From Mesorhizobium sp. (GTDB lineage: Bacteria > Pseudomonadota > Alphaproteobacteria > Rhizobiales > Rhizobiaceae), in NCBI GenBank assembly GCA_004020875.1, contig SAPZ01000020.1:1-64000 (forward strand): 64,000 bases of DNA, in the 5' to 3' direction. Below the pieces are notes generated by a model. That model did not search any database and was not told where the DNA came from. It worked only from the letters and a program-made list of their open reading frames with translations. The translations under genes and the position numbers were made by a program. The first letter of the stretch is position 1, and each line of letters begins with the position of its first letter. Positions 8,936 through 17,524 of this stretch are shown one piece after another.

Positions 8936-10810
8936 ATGATCCGCGATTTTTTTCGCGATAGGCGCGGCAACTACGCCTTGATGACGGTCATCACGATGAT
9001 ACCGCTGATGGGCGCCGTCGCGCTGGCGGTTGATTACACCGAACTGGTGCGCGAGCGGCAAGAAACGTTGAATGCGCTGGATGCCGCAGGCATCGCGACG
9101 GCACAGCAGATCGTCGCCGGTGCAAGCGACGCCGATGCGAAGGCCTATGCCAAGACGTTCTTCGAAGCCAACCTAAGGCACGTCCTTCCAGCGAACACGA
9201 CGCTGACGGTGACTTTGCCGAACAACAACGCCGGCGGCGGCACGCTGGTCCTTGAGGCCGCGCTGAAATATCAGCCTTATTTTCTGCCGGCCGCGGTCAT
9301 GCTGCTGGGCGGCGGCGCTCCGGGTCAGACCACCGTCAACTTTTCGGCCAGGTCCGAAATCCGCCTAAAGAACACGCTGGAGGTGGCGCTGGTGCTCGAC
9401 AACTCCGGCTCGATGACCGAACTCGGCCACGGCTCGAACCAGGTGCGGTTCGACCTCTTGAAAAACGCCGCCAAGCAACTTGTCGATCAGTTGGCAGGGC
9501 AAGCGCTGTTGATGAAGCAGGTTTCCAAGCCGGTTCAATTCAGCCTCGTGCCTTTTGCCGCCTCGGTCAATGTCGGCCCGGCGAACAAAGATGCCGCCTG
9601 GATGGACACGACCGGCGTTTCGCCGCTCGACCAGGAGAACCTCGATTGGTCGACTCTTACCTCGGCCAACTCCCCTAACCAATATGCGGTGAAGTCCGGC
9701 AGCAACTATTATGCGAAAGGCTCCGCGTGGGATGCATCGCAGTTGAACCAGGTGCTGACGCGCTTTTCGATCTACAAGTGGATGAAACGGATCGCATCGT
9801 GCACCAAGGACAAGAACGGCAATTGCACGTCCAACATAGTTTACGCGCCGATCGCAAGTTGGAGCGGTTGCGTCGAGTCCCGGCCCTATCCTTACAACAT
9901 CCAAGATACAGCAGCCTCGACGTCGACACCGGCTACAATGTTCGTGCCCATGTTTGCGCCCGACGAGACGGACAACACGGACAGCTCTTCGCGGTCTGCC
10001 TACAGCGATTGGCATATAGACATATCAAGCGGCACGGACGCGGTGCGGCAGCGCTACATGCCGAAATATTTCAATGCTGGCATCGGCACTAAAGTGACGC
10101 CCCCATACGGCATGAACGAAGGTCCCAACACCAGTTGCAGCACGACCGCGATCACGCCGCTCACCGATGTATCGACCACCGCAGGCGCAACGTCGGTCAA
10201 GACGGCGATCGATGCCATGGCCGCCAGCGGCGCCACCAATGTGCCGGAAGGCATGGCCTGGGGCTGGAGAACTCTCTCCAGCACAGCTCCGTTCACTGAG
10301 GGCCGCGCCGAAAATGAAAAAGGTAATGACAAGGTCTTGATCGTCCTGACGGACGGCGCCAACACCTATTACACACCCACTTCATTGGGAGCCAATGACT
10401 TGGCGGGCGCCAAATCGACATATTCGGCGCTGGGTTACGTGAAACCATACAACAGTGCTTACAGCTACGGCCGCATTTTCCTGGGCACCAGCAGTAACGT
10501 CAGCAAGACGGATTACTCGAACGCCAACTATACCAAGGCCATGAACGAGCATTTCGTCACCCTCTGCAACAACGCGAAGGCCGCCAACATCATCGTCATG
10601 ACGATCGCGCTCGACCTCGATTCCAGCAACACCGCCGAGGCGGCGCAGATGGCAGCCTTGAAAACCTGCGCATCGGATTCGCGTTTCCGCAGGGATCCGA
10701 CCGACCCGAGCAAGCCGGCGAAGCTGTTCTGGAACTCTACCGGCGCAACGCTTTCGGACGACTTCAAGGCGATCGGCAACGAATTGTCGAACCTGCGCAT
10801 CGTCAGTTGA
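8936..10810 (+). CDS. TadE/TadG-like pilus-assembly protein with VWA domain, copy 1
   Basis: A 624-residue exported protein. The N-terminus MIRDFFRDRRGNYALMTVI plus the following hydrophobic stretch (PLMGAVALAVDYTEL) is the TadE/TadG-like signal-anchor. A von Willebrand A domain begins near residue 150; LVLDNSGSM (Asp155) is the DxSxS metal-ion site. A second conserved block, VPEGMAWGWRTL and VLIVLTDGANTYY, lies near residues 435-480. The start at ATG 8936 fits the signal; the frame is open to 8894. A paralogue follows after 30 bases. No other tad/flp pilus gene is nearby. Confidence 0.85.
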   Translation: MIRDFFRDRRGNYALMTVITMIPLMGAVALAVDYTELVRERQETLNALDAAGIATAQQIVAGASDADAKAYAKTFFEANLRHVLPANTTLTVTLPNNNAGGGTLVLEAALKYQPYFLPAAVMLLGGGAPGQTTVNFSARSEIRLKNTLEVALVLDNSGSMTELGHGSNQVRFDLLKNAAKQLVDQLAGQALLMKQVSKPVQFSLVPFAASVNVGPANKDAAWMDTTGVSPLDQENLDWSTLTSANSPNQYAVKSGSNYYAKGSAWDASQLNQVLTRFSIYKWMKRIASCTKDKNGNCTSNIVYAPIASWSGCVESRPYPYNIQDTAASTSTPATMFVPMFAPDETDNTDSSSRSAYSDWHIDISSGTDAVRQRYMPKYFNAGIGTKVTPPYGMNEGPNTSCSTTAITPLTDVSTTAGATSVKTAIDAMAASGATNVPEGMAWGWRTLSSTAPFTEGRAENEKGNDKVLIVLTDGANTYYTPTSLGANDLAGAKSTYSALGYVKPYNSAYSYGRIFLGTSSNVSKTDYSNANYTKAMNEHFVTLCNNAKAANIIVMTIALDLDSSNTAEAAQMAALKTCASDSRFRRDPTDPSKPAKLFWNSTGATLSDDFKAIGNELSNLRIVS

Positions 10811-10840
10811 GCACAACAACCGGGGGCCGCTTCAACTAAA

Positions 10841-12814
10841 ATGCGCAAATTCTGGCATCAATTCTGCCGCGATCGTCGAGGCAACTATGCTCTCGTGACG
10901 GCGGCCGCCATGGTTCCGCTGATGGGAGCCTTGGCGATCGCGGTCGACTTCAGCGAGCTTAACCGCCAGAAGCAGATGGTGCTGAACGCGCTTGATGCCG
11001 CCAATTTCGCCGCCGCGCGGCGGCTTGCCGAAGGCGCCACGGACGATCAGATCAGGGCCTATGCGGTCGACTTCTTCAACGCCAACCTAAACGGCATCGA
11101 CCCGGCCAACGTGGCGCTCAACATCACGCTGCCCACCAACCAGGCCGGCGGCGGCCTGCTCACCATGAGCGCGACGCTGAACTACCATCCCTATTTCCAT
11201 CCATCGTCGGCGCTGCTCGTCGGCGCTTCCGAAGCCGATGCCAAAAAGCCCATCAACATCGGCATGGACTCCCAGGTGCGGCTGAAGAACACGTTGGAAG
11301 TGGCGATGGTGCTCGACAATTCGGGCTCCATGACAACGCCAGGCACCGGCTCGGGACAGAAACGCATCGACCTGCTCAAGCAGGCCGCCAAGCAGCTCGT
11401 CGACACGCTGGCGCAGCAGGCAGCGCAGATCAAGCAGATCGACAAGCCGGTGCAGTTCAGCCTCGTGCCCTTTGCCGCCTCGGTCAATGTCGGGTCGCAA
11501 AACGACAATGCGCCGTGGATGGACGTCTATGGGCTGTCTCCGGTCGCCAACGAGAATTTCGACTGGTCGACGCTGAATGCGCCCGACAAATATGCCCAGA
11601 AGATCAACGGCATCTGGTACAAGAAAGGCACCGGCTGGGGCGATGAAGAAAACCAGGTTCTCAGCCGCTTCGAGCTCTATCAAGACATGAAGGTCGTGAC
11701 CAGCCACGAGCGCATCGTCGGCAGCGCGCGCACCGTCTGCGATACATACCGCTCCAACCACACCTGTTCGCACAGCCATACGGAATATGATTACAACGAC
11801 ACCTACGGGCCATTCGCCAGTTGGCAAGGCTGTGTCGAGGTACGGCCCTATCCTTACAATGTCGACGACACGCCGGCCTCGGGCGGCCCGAACAACACCG
11901 GCATCGGCGTCGGCGATCCCGCGACCATGTTCGTGCCGATGTTCGCGCCGGACGAACCCGGCAATCATTGGAAGGTGACCCAGAACCCGCTCGAGCCGAA
12001 CCCGACGACCTATGGCGCGGCAAACAGCTGGTGGAACGACGATCCGTCGAGCACCACGGGCAAGACCAGGCAGTCGAACATGGCCAAGTACTTTCAGCCG
12101 CGGCCGATCGATGCTCCAACCCTCAGTTCGGGCACGGGTCCCAATTACAGCTGCACCACCACGCCGATCACACCGCTCACCGATGTCACCCAGACCGATG
12201 GGCTTGCAACCATCAAGGCTGCGATCGACCTCATGCAGCCCAACGGCAACACCAATGTGCCCGAAGGCATGGCCTGGGGCTGGCGCACGGTGTCGAGCGC
12301 CCCGCCCTTCACCCAGGGGCGGCCCGAGACCGAGCGCGGCAACGACAAGGTGGTCATCGTGCTGACCGATGGCGAGAACACCTATTCGACGGTCAGTTCC
12401 GACCCCGCAGGCAACAAGTCGACCTATGCGGCCTATGGCTACACCGGGGTTGGCTATAACGGTAGCTCGGTCACCCGTCTGTTCGGCGGCACGTCGAGCG
12501 CGATCGGCCAGTTCAACTACTCCTCGAGCAACTACACCGCCGCGATGAACGAGCAGATGGCGAAGCTGTGCGACAACGCCAAGGCCGGCAACATCATGGT
12601 GATGACGGTGGCGCTCGACATGTCCGCGACCAGTTCTAGCGACCAGAAGGCCATGGCGGCGCTGAAAGCATGCTCTTCCGACTCCCGCTTCCGCAAGGAC
12701 CCGACGGATCCAACCAAGCCGGCCAAGCTGTTCTGGAACGCCACCGGCGCGACGCTCTCCGACAACTTCAAGGAGATCGCCAACGAGCTCTCGAACCTGC
12801 GCGTGGTCGGATAA
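10841..12814 (+). CDS. TadE/TadG-like pilus-assembly protein with VWA domain, copy 2
   Basis: A 657-residue paralogue of the preceding gene, with the same order of parts: RDRRGNYALVTAAAMVPLMGALAIAVDF signal-anchor segment (residues about 10-36), MVLDNSGSM at Asp159, NVPEGMAWGWRTV and VVIVLTDGENTYS, and a near-identical C-terminus ending NELSNLRVVG. It carries an insert around HTCSHSHTEYDYND that copy 1 lacks. The protein is probably anchored in the inner membrane with the VWA domain in the periplasm. The 30-base gap suggests one transcript and a tandem duplication. Confidence 0.85.
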   Translation: MRKFWHQFCRDRRGNYALVTAAAMVPLMGALAIAVDFSELNRQKQMVLNALDAANFAAARRLAEGATDDQIRAYAVDFFNANLNGIDPANVALNITLPTNQAGGGLLTMSATLNYHPYFHPSSALLVGASEADAKKPINIGMDSQVRLKNTLEVAMVLDNSGSMTTPGTGSGQKRIDLLKQAAKQLVDTLAQQAAQIKQIDKPVQFSLVPFAASVNVGSQNDNAPWMDVYGLSPVANENFDWSTLNAPDKYAQKINGIWYKKGTGWGDEENQVLSRFELYQDMKVVTSHERIVGSARTVCDTYRSNHTCSHSHTEYDYNDTYGPFASWQGCVEVRPYPYNVDDTPASGGPNNTGIGVGDPATMFVPMFAPDEPGNHWKVTQNPLEPNPTTYGAANSWWNDDPSSTTGKTRQSNMAKYFQPRPIDAPTLSSGTGPNYSCTTTPITPLTDVTQTDGLATIKAAIDLMQPNGNTNVPEGMAWGWRTVSSAPPFTQGRPETERGNDKVVIVLTDGENTYSTVSSDPAGNKSTYAAYGYTGVGYNGSSVTRLFGGTSSAIGQFNYSSSNYTAAMNEQMAKLCDNAKAGNIMVMTVALDMSATSSSDQKAMAALKACSSDSRFRKDPTDPTKPAKLFWNATGATLSDNFKEIANELSNLRVVG

Positions 12815-12901
12815 GGCGCGCTGGCGTAAAGGGCGATCCCATCAAGCCCTTGCGACGTTTAACGAAGCGGCGCACATCTCGGGCACTCTCCGGAGACCCC
12901 G

Positions 12902-13534
12902 ATGCCCGACGCTGCCAACCATCTTACCTTCGCGCTGATCTGCCTCGGCATGGTGCTCACACCCGGCCCGAACATGATCTACCTGATCTCGCGCTCGCTG
13001 TCGCAAGGGCCAAAGGCCGGGCTGATCTCGCTTGGCGGCGTGGCGCTGGGCTTCCTGTTCTATGTGGTCTCGGCTGCCTTCGGCATCACCGCGCTGATCT
13101 TCGCCGTTCCTTACGCTTACGATGCGCTGCGCTTCGCCGGCGCGCTCTATCTGTTGTGGCTCGCCTGGCAGGCGCTGAAGCCCGGCGGACGCTCCCCCTT
13201 CCACGTCCGCGAATTGCCCAGGGATACGCCGCGCAAGCTTTTCGTCATGGGACTGATGACCAACCTGCTCAACCCGAAGGTCGCGGTGCTCTATCTGTCG
13301 CTCCTGCCGCAGTTCATCAATCCGGCCAAGGGCCATGTACTGTCGCAGCTTCTGGTGCTCGGCGTGACGCAGATCTCGATCAGCCTGACGGTCAACGCCA
13401 TCATAGCAATGACCGCCGGCTCGATCGCCGCCTTCCTCGCCGGAAGGCCGTTCTGGCTGGTCCTCCAGCGCTGGATGATGGGCACGGTGCTGACGGCGCT
13501 GGCCTTGAAGATGGCGACCGAAGCGCAACGATAG
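12902..13534 (+). CDS. LysE family translocator
   Basis: A 210-residue inner-membrane exporter of the LysE/RhtB family, which pump amino acids or their derivatives outward. The N-terminus PDAANHLTFALICLGMVLTPGPNMIYLISRSLSQGPKAG contains the family TPGPN motif, and TNLLNPKVAVLYLSLLPQF is the second conserved block. Six hydrophobic segments can be seen. The start is ATG 12902 with GGAGAC upstream. It converges on a DUF2189 gene with a 27-base gap. The substrate is unknown. Confidence 0.9.
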   Translation: MPDAANHLTFALICLGMVLTPGPNMIYLISRSLSQGPKAGLISLGGVALGFLFYVVSAAFGITALIFAVPYAYDALRFAGALYLLWLAWQALKPGGRSPFHVRELPRDTPRKLFVMGLMTNLLNPKVAVLYLSLLPQFINPAKGHVLSQLLVLGVTQISISLTVNAIIAMTAGSIAAFLAGRPFWLVLQRWMMGTVLTALALKMATEAQR

Positions 13535-13561
13535 CCGTCAACACAAGGACGCAGCCGTCTC

Positions 13562-14386
13562 CTACATCGGCCGGCGAACAGGCCGGACTTGTTCCGGCTC
13601 GACCACCTTGCGGTAGAGATGCCAGGTCGCGTGACCGAGGATCGGCATGACGACGGCAAGCCCGGCAAATAGCGGGATCGAGCCGATCACCAGGAGCACC
13701 GCGACCGTCAGGCCCCAGAGCGCCATCGCCAGCGGATTGGCCATCACCACGCGGGCCGAGGTTTCGATCGCTGCTACGGCGCCGACGTCGCGGTCGAGCA
13801 GCAGCGGGAAGGCGACGACGGTGGTGCCTAGAACGACGACGGCGAAAACGAAGCCCACGGCGTTGCCGACGAGGATCAGGGTCCAGCCCTTGCCGGTCGT
13901 CAGCACGTCACGCACGAAGGCGCCGACCGACGCCGGCGGCTCGGCCCCGAACAGGCTGGTGTAGATTGATTGCGCGGTAAACAGCCACAACAGGAACAGC
14001 GCGAAGAGCAGGATACCGATGACCGCGATCGATGGCAGCGCCGGCGAATGGCGCACGTCCAGCGCATGGTGCCAGCGGCTGCTCATGCCAAGCTCGCGCC
14101 GGCGGCTGATTTCGTAGAGGCCGATGGCCGCGAACGGGCCGATCAGCGCGAAACCGGACATCAGTGGATAGACGAGCTGGATGGCGTTCGAGCCCGAGCT
14201 CCACTGCGTCAGGATCAGGCCGACGATCGGATAGATCAGGCACAGGAACACGTAATGGGAAGGCTTGGCCCAGAAATCCTCAGCGCCAAGCTTGAGCGCG
14301 TCCCAAAGGTCCGCGGTCGAGATGTGGCGCACCGTAGGCTGAACATGCGCGCCGTACGCGTCCGTCATGACATGAAAACCGGCCAT
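13562..14386 (-). CDS. DUF2189 family integral membrane protein
   Basis: A 274-residue membrane protein with about six hydrophobic segments (for example HYVFLCLIYPIVGLILTQW and LPSIAVIGILLFALFLLWLF). The N-terminal VRHISTADLWDALKLGAEDFWAKPSHY is the signature of DUF2189 proteins, which are common in Alphaproteobacteria and have no established function. The start is ATG 14386 because a strong GGAGG lies just upstream; the frame is open to 14524 but without a comparable ribosome site. Confidence 0.85.
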   Translation of the reverse strand: MAGFHVMTDAYGAHVQPTVRHISTADLWDALKLGAEDFWAKPSHYVFLCLIYPIVGLILTQWSSGSNAIQLVYPLMSGFALIGPFAAIGLYEISRRRELGMSSRWHHALDVRHSPALPSIAVIGILLFALFLLWLFTAQSIYTSLFGAEPPASVGAFVRDVLTTGKGWTLILVGNAVGFVFAVVVLGTTVVAFPLLLDRDVGAVAAIETSARVVMANPLAMALWGLTVAVLLVIGSIPLFAGLAVVMPILGHATWHLYRKVVEPEQVRPVRRPM

Positions 14387-14553
14387 AACCGTCCTCCGTT
14401 TATATCGGGGGCGGTCACCGCCTGGGTGGCCGCCCATGGCTGCCACTTTCAAGAACGCCGGGATGATAACCGATCTTCCGGGAAAAGTCGCCGCCTCATG
14501 CGATTTTCGTCGGCTGCCCGGCAAAAGCCACGATCGCAGGTATCAGAGGCCGG

Positions 14554-15060
14554 ATGAGCATCTCGACCACCGCCCTCCCCGACCTCAACCGCCGTACATT
14601 GTTCAAGGCCGCGGGCTTGGCAGCACTTGCCGGCATCGCCGCCTGCAGCACTGTGTCCGTGCCGACCGGCGAAGGCGCCGGCGTCTCTTCGTCCGCCACG
14701 AGCACGCTGAGCACAATCCGCACATCGGCCGGACTGCCGACGCTCGTTCCGGATGCGCAGCTCGAACAGGCAGCCTTGCAGCAGGCCGGCTACATGGCAT
14801 CGCGCGAACGCATGAGCCACACCACCGGCTGGGGCAAGGATTTCGCTTCGCGCATGAAGGACAATGGCGTGCGGGGTGCGGCGGCCGAAAACATCGCCGA
14901 GGGCCGCTTCGACCTCCAAAAACTGTTCGACATCTGGATGCATTCGGACGGCCACCGCCGCAACATGCTCGATCCGGACTTCAGCCGCTTCGGGCTCGCC
15001 TATGTGCGCGACGGCCGCGATCCGGCGCTGCGATACTGGGCGCTGGTGCTCGGGCGTTGA
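14554..15060 (+). CDS. CAP-domain lipoprotein with Tat-like signal
   Basis: A 168-residue secreted protein. The signal NRRTLFKAAGLAALAGIAAC has a twin arginine, a short hydrophobic stretch and a lipobox-like LAGIAAC, so it may be a Tat-exported lipoprotein. The rest is a CAP/SCP domain (CAP: cysteine-rich secretory, antigen 5, PR-1) with MASRERMSHTTGWG, AAENIAEG and the IWMHSDGHRRNML signature carrying the conserved His and Glu residues. Bacterial CAP proteins are exported, but their activity is poorly known. A hairpin follows the stop. Confidence 0.85.
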   Translation: MSISTTALPDLNRRTLFKAAGLAALAGIAACSTVSVPTGEGAGVSSSATSTLSTIRTSAGLPTLVPDAQLEQAALQQAGYMASRERMSHTTGWGKDFASRMKDNGVRGAAAENIAEGRFDLQKLFDIWMHSDGHRRNMLDPDFSRFGLAYVRDGRDPALRYWALVLGR

Positions 15061-15067
15061 CAGTGAC

Positions 15068-15087
15068 GAGCCGCTAGCGAGCGGCTC
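15068..15087. terminator. Perfect 8-bp hairpin after CAP gene, no T tract
   Basis: GAGCCGCT and AGCGGCTC form a perfect stem around an AGCG loop, starting seven bases after the CAP gene stop. No run of T follows, so it is at best a weak or Rho-assisted terminator or a transcript-end stabiliser. Confidence 0.35.
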
Positions 15088-15203
15088 CGCCAACAGACCG
15101 GTCGGTGTGCAGCCGGCGGCAGCGGTGTTTTCCGTCCGCGCCTGTTGGGCTAAGGTGACACGGACGCAAAATCGATCTGGAGAGACCGCCGGGGGAATTC
15201 GAC

Positions 15204-15632
15204 ATGCGGGCCAGCTGCATAGTCCTGATCGGGCTTCTATCGATCGCCCCCGCAGCCGCGGAGGATGTCCAGTGTCCGGAAGGCAGTCAATTGCCGCAGG
15301 ATATAGACAGCACACCCGATTGCCTGGCGGCCCACAAGTTACATCAGACTTGCGCCTGGGGATCGAGCGGCGACGAATTCATGTCGGAAGCCGTGATCGA
15401 CAAATGCAAGGCCGGGTTTTTCGATCGACTGAGCCACAGGCAAATGCGCCTGTATGAAAGGCGCCTCGAAGCGTGCGGCGAACGCTATCCCGTCACCGAG
15501 GATGGCGGGTCAATCCAGATATACCTGTCATCGATGTGCGCCGAGGATCTCGCGGCGACCTATTTCAAGGCCGCAAAGGGTGGGCGAATTGCGGCGACGC
15601 CGCGCTGGAGCGTACCCAATATAGCTGAGTGA
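15204..15632 (+). CDS. Small secreted protein of unknown function
   Basis: A 142-residue protein with a clear cleavable signal (MRASCIVLIGLLSIAPAAAED). The mature part contains seven Cys, suggesting disulfides in the periplasm. MSEAVIDKCKAGFFDRLSHRQMRLYERRLEAC has the spacing of a short helical region vaguely like the LprI/DUF1311 group. I do not recognise the family. It is preceded by GGGGGAATTCGAC and stands alone between convergent neighbours. Confidence 0.6.
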   Translation: MRASCIVLIGLLSIAPAAAEDVQCPEGSQLPQDIDSTPDCLAAHKLHQTCAWGSSGDEFMSEAVIDKCKAGFFDRLSHRQMRLYERRLEACGERYPVTEDGGSIQIYLSSMCAEDLAATYFKAAKGGRIAATPRWSVPNIAE

Positions 15633-15695
15633 ACGAACCACTCGCCCGTGTCGGTTCCATGCACACGGACTGAAGCTGGCCGCCAAAAGACCGCT

Positions 15696-17228
15696 TCAAT
15701 CCATATGCGCTGCCGGCGCACCGCCCGCCGGCGCCGCCTTGGGCTTGCGCAGCAGGATGACGAACGGGATCGCCGCCAGCGTCATCACCATCAGGATCTT
15801 GAAGTCGTTGATGTAGGAGATCATCATGGCCTGCGCATTCACCGCGCGGTCGACCTGCGATAGCGCCGCGGCGTTGCCGCTCGCGGCCGCCGGCGAGGCA
15901 GCCCACAGGTTGGGATTGTACGGGTTGATGAAGGCCGAAAGCTCGGTGTGGTTGATCTGGGTGTTGCGCACCATCAAGGCAGCGACGACCGACACGCCAA
16001 TCGACGAGCCCAGATTGCGCACCAGGCTGAACAACGAGGTGGCGTCCGTGCGGTAACGGGCATCGAGCGTGGCGAAGGCGACCGTCGACAGCGGCACGAA
16101 CACCATGCCCATGCCGAGCCCCTGGATGACACCCGAGGTGAGGATCAGCCAATTGTCCATCTGCGGCGTGAAGCTTGCCATGGTGTAGAGCGACTGCGCG
16201 GTCAGCAGGAAACCGATGGCGACGAGGATCCTCGCATCGAACCTGTGCATGATGCGGCCGACGACCAGCATCGAGATCATCGTGCCGATGCCACGCGGAC
16301 CAAGCACGATGCCGATTGTCACCGTCGGGTAGCCGAAGATGTTGGCAAGCATCGGCGGCAACAGCGACATCGAGGCCAGGATCAGCACGCCCATGACGAA
16401 GATGAAGCCCAGCCCGGTCACGAAATTGCGGTCGAGGAAGATTTTTGGATCGATGAAGGGATGCTCTGATGTCACCGTGTGGATGATGAACACCCAGAAG
16501 CCGGTGAGCGACAGAGCGAGCTCGATCCAGATCTCGGCCGAGTTGAACCAGTCGACCTCGCCGCCGCGATCGAGCAGGAGTTGCAGCGCGCCGACGCCGA
16601 GCGAGATCATGGCAAAGCCGAAGAAGTCGAACCCACGCAGGCGCTTTGGGATGACTGGTAGATAGGCAGCCATGCCGACGAAGGCGAGGATGCCGACGGG
16701 CAGGTTGATGAAGAACACCCAGCGCCAGTTGAAATTCTCGGTCAGCCAGCCGCCCAGCGTCGGGCCGAGGATCGGCCCAAGCATGATGCCGGCGCCCCAG
16801 ATGGCCATCGCCTGGCCGTGGCGCTCCTTCGGGTTGATATCGAGCAGGAAGGTCTGTGACAGCGGCACAATGGCGGCGCCGAACACGCCCTGCAGCAGAC
16901 GGAAGAGCACTATCGTCTCGAGGCTCCAGGCAAGGCCGCAGAGCATGGAGAAGATGGTGAAACCGACGACGGAGGCGAGGAACAGCTGCTTGCGGCCGAG
17001 CCTGTCGGCGAGCCAGCCGGTGACCGGCGTCATGATCGCCGCCGCCACGATATAGGAGGTCAGCACCCAGTTGATGTTGTCGGGCGACGCGCCGAGGTCG
17101 CCGGTCATGGTGGGCAGCGCGACATTGGCGATCGTTGTGTCGAGCGCCTGCATGATCGTCGCCAGCATCAGCGCGACAGTGATCAGCCCGCGATGCGGCA
17201 CTTCCTTGAAAGCTTCGGGCGTGCTCAT
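15696..17228 (-). CDS. emrB: MFS multidrug exporter, DHA2 family (EmrB-like)
   Basis: A 510-residue drug:proton antiporter of the inner membrane with about 14 transmembrane segments. Family motifs include LDTTIANVALPTMTGDLGAS (DHA2 motif D1), GWLADRLGRKQLFLASVVGF (motif A) and GAGIMLGPILGPTLGGWLTE (motif C). It is the third gene of marR-emrA-emrB and would pair with the EmrA adaptor and an outer-membrane channel encoded elsewhere. A 296-base gap separates it from emrA, long for such a pair, and holds a folded element. Confidence 0.92.
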   Translation of the reverse strand: MSTPEAFKEVPHRGLITVALMLATIMQALDTTIANVALPTMTGDLGASPDNINWVLTSYIVAAAIMTPVTGWLADRLGRKQLFLASVVGFTIFSMLCGLAWSLETIVLFRLLQGVFGAAIVPLSQTFLLDINPKERHGQAMAIWGAGIMLGPILGPTLGGWLTENFNWRWVFFINLPVGILAFVGMAAYLPVIPKRLRGFDFFGFAMISLGVGALQLLLDRGGEVDWFNSAEIWIELALSLTGFWVFIIHTVTSEHPFIDPKIFLDRNFVTGLGFIFVMGVLILASMSLLPPMLANIFGYPTVTIGIVLGPRGIGTMISMLVVGRIMHRFDARILVAIGFLLTAQSLYTMASFTPQMDNWLILTSGVIQGLGMGMVFVPLSTVAFATLDARYRTDATSLFSLVRNLGSSIGVSVVAALMVRNTQINHTELSAFINPYNPNLWAASPAAASGNAAALSQVDRAVNAQAMMISYINDFKILMVMTLAAIPFVILLRKPKAAPAGGAPAAHMD

Positions 17229-17270
17229 GATGCTGAACTTCCGACAGATAACAAAACCGTGTACACTGGG

Positions 17271-17387
17271 TTTCCGGGCGGCAAAGCCTTCCGTTGAGAG
17301 ACCCTCATCGCGGTGGGACGCGACTATCGATGTGGGGGTTACATCGACTGAAAGTCTCTGTTGAAGCGGATGCCTGCCGCCCGGAAA
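17271..17387 (-). promoter_or_regulatory. Candidate structured leader RNA upstream of emrB
   Basis: On the minus strand, TTTCCGGGCGGCA (17387-17375) pairs perfectly over 13 bp with TGCCGCCCGGAAA (17283-17271). Inside lie TCCG/CGGA, then a 6-bp stem AGAGAC/GTCTCT, which encloses two hairpins: TCGATGT/ACATCGA (loop AACCCCC) and TCGCG/CGCGA (loop TCCCAC). This makes a three-way junction. It ends 42 bases before the emrB start. It resembles a riboswitch or sRNA in shape but matches no class I know. Because the DNA is symmetric, either strand could be the transcribed one. Confidence 0.5.
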
Positions 17388-17498
17388 TCTGAGGACCGAC
17401 GGGTCCGTGACGAAGGTTTCGGTTTTGATCGTGCCGCCAAACGGCTGATCTTAAACGCTTATCCTTCTCGCTCGTCCCATCAGACCAATCCCCTGCTC

Positions 17499-17519
17499 CG
17501 CCCCCGATTCACGGGGGCG
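17499..17519. terminator. Strong GC hairpin just after emrA
   Basis: CGCCCCCG and CGGGGGCG form a perfect 8-bp stem with loop ATTCA. It lies six bases beyond the emrA stop on the minus strand. No T tract follows in the direction of transcription, so full termination is doubtful; it could reduce emrB expression or protect the emrA message end. Confidence 0.4.
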
Positions 17520-17524
17520 TATTG

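Noticed and set aside
8936..12814. Part of a complete Tad pilus locus
   Set aside because: No flp, tadA/B/C, cpaB/C or prepilin peptidase gene is next to it in the window.
17271..17387. tRNA or tmRNA at the emrA-emrB gap
   Set aside because: The branched shape invites it, but there is no acceptor stem with CCA-type end, no TPsiC loop and no anticodon arm of the right size.
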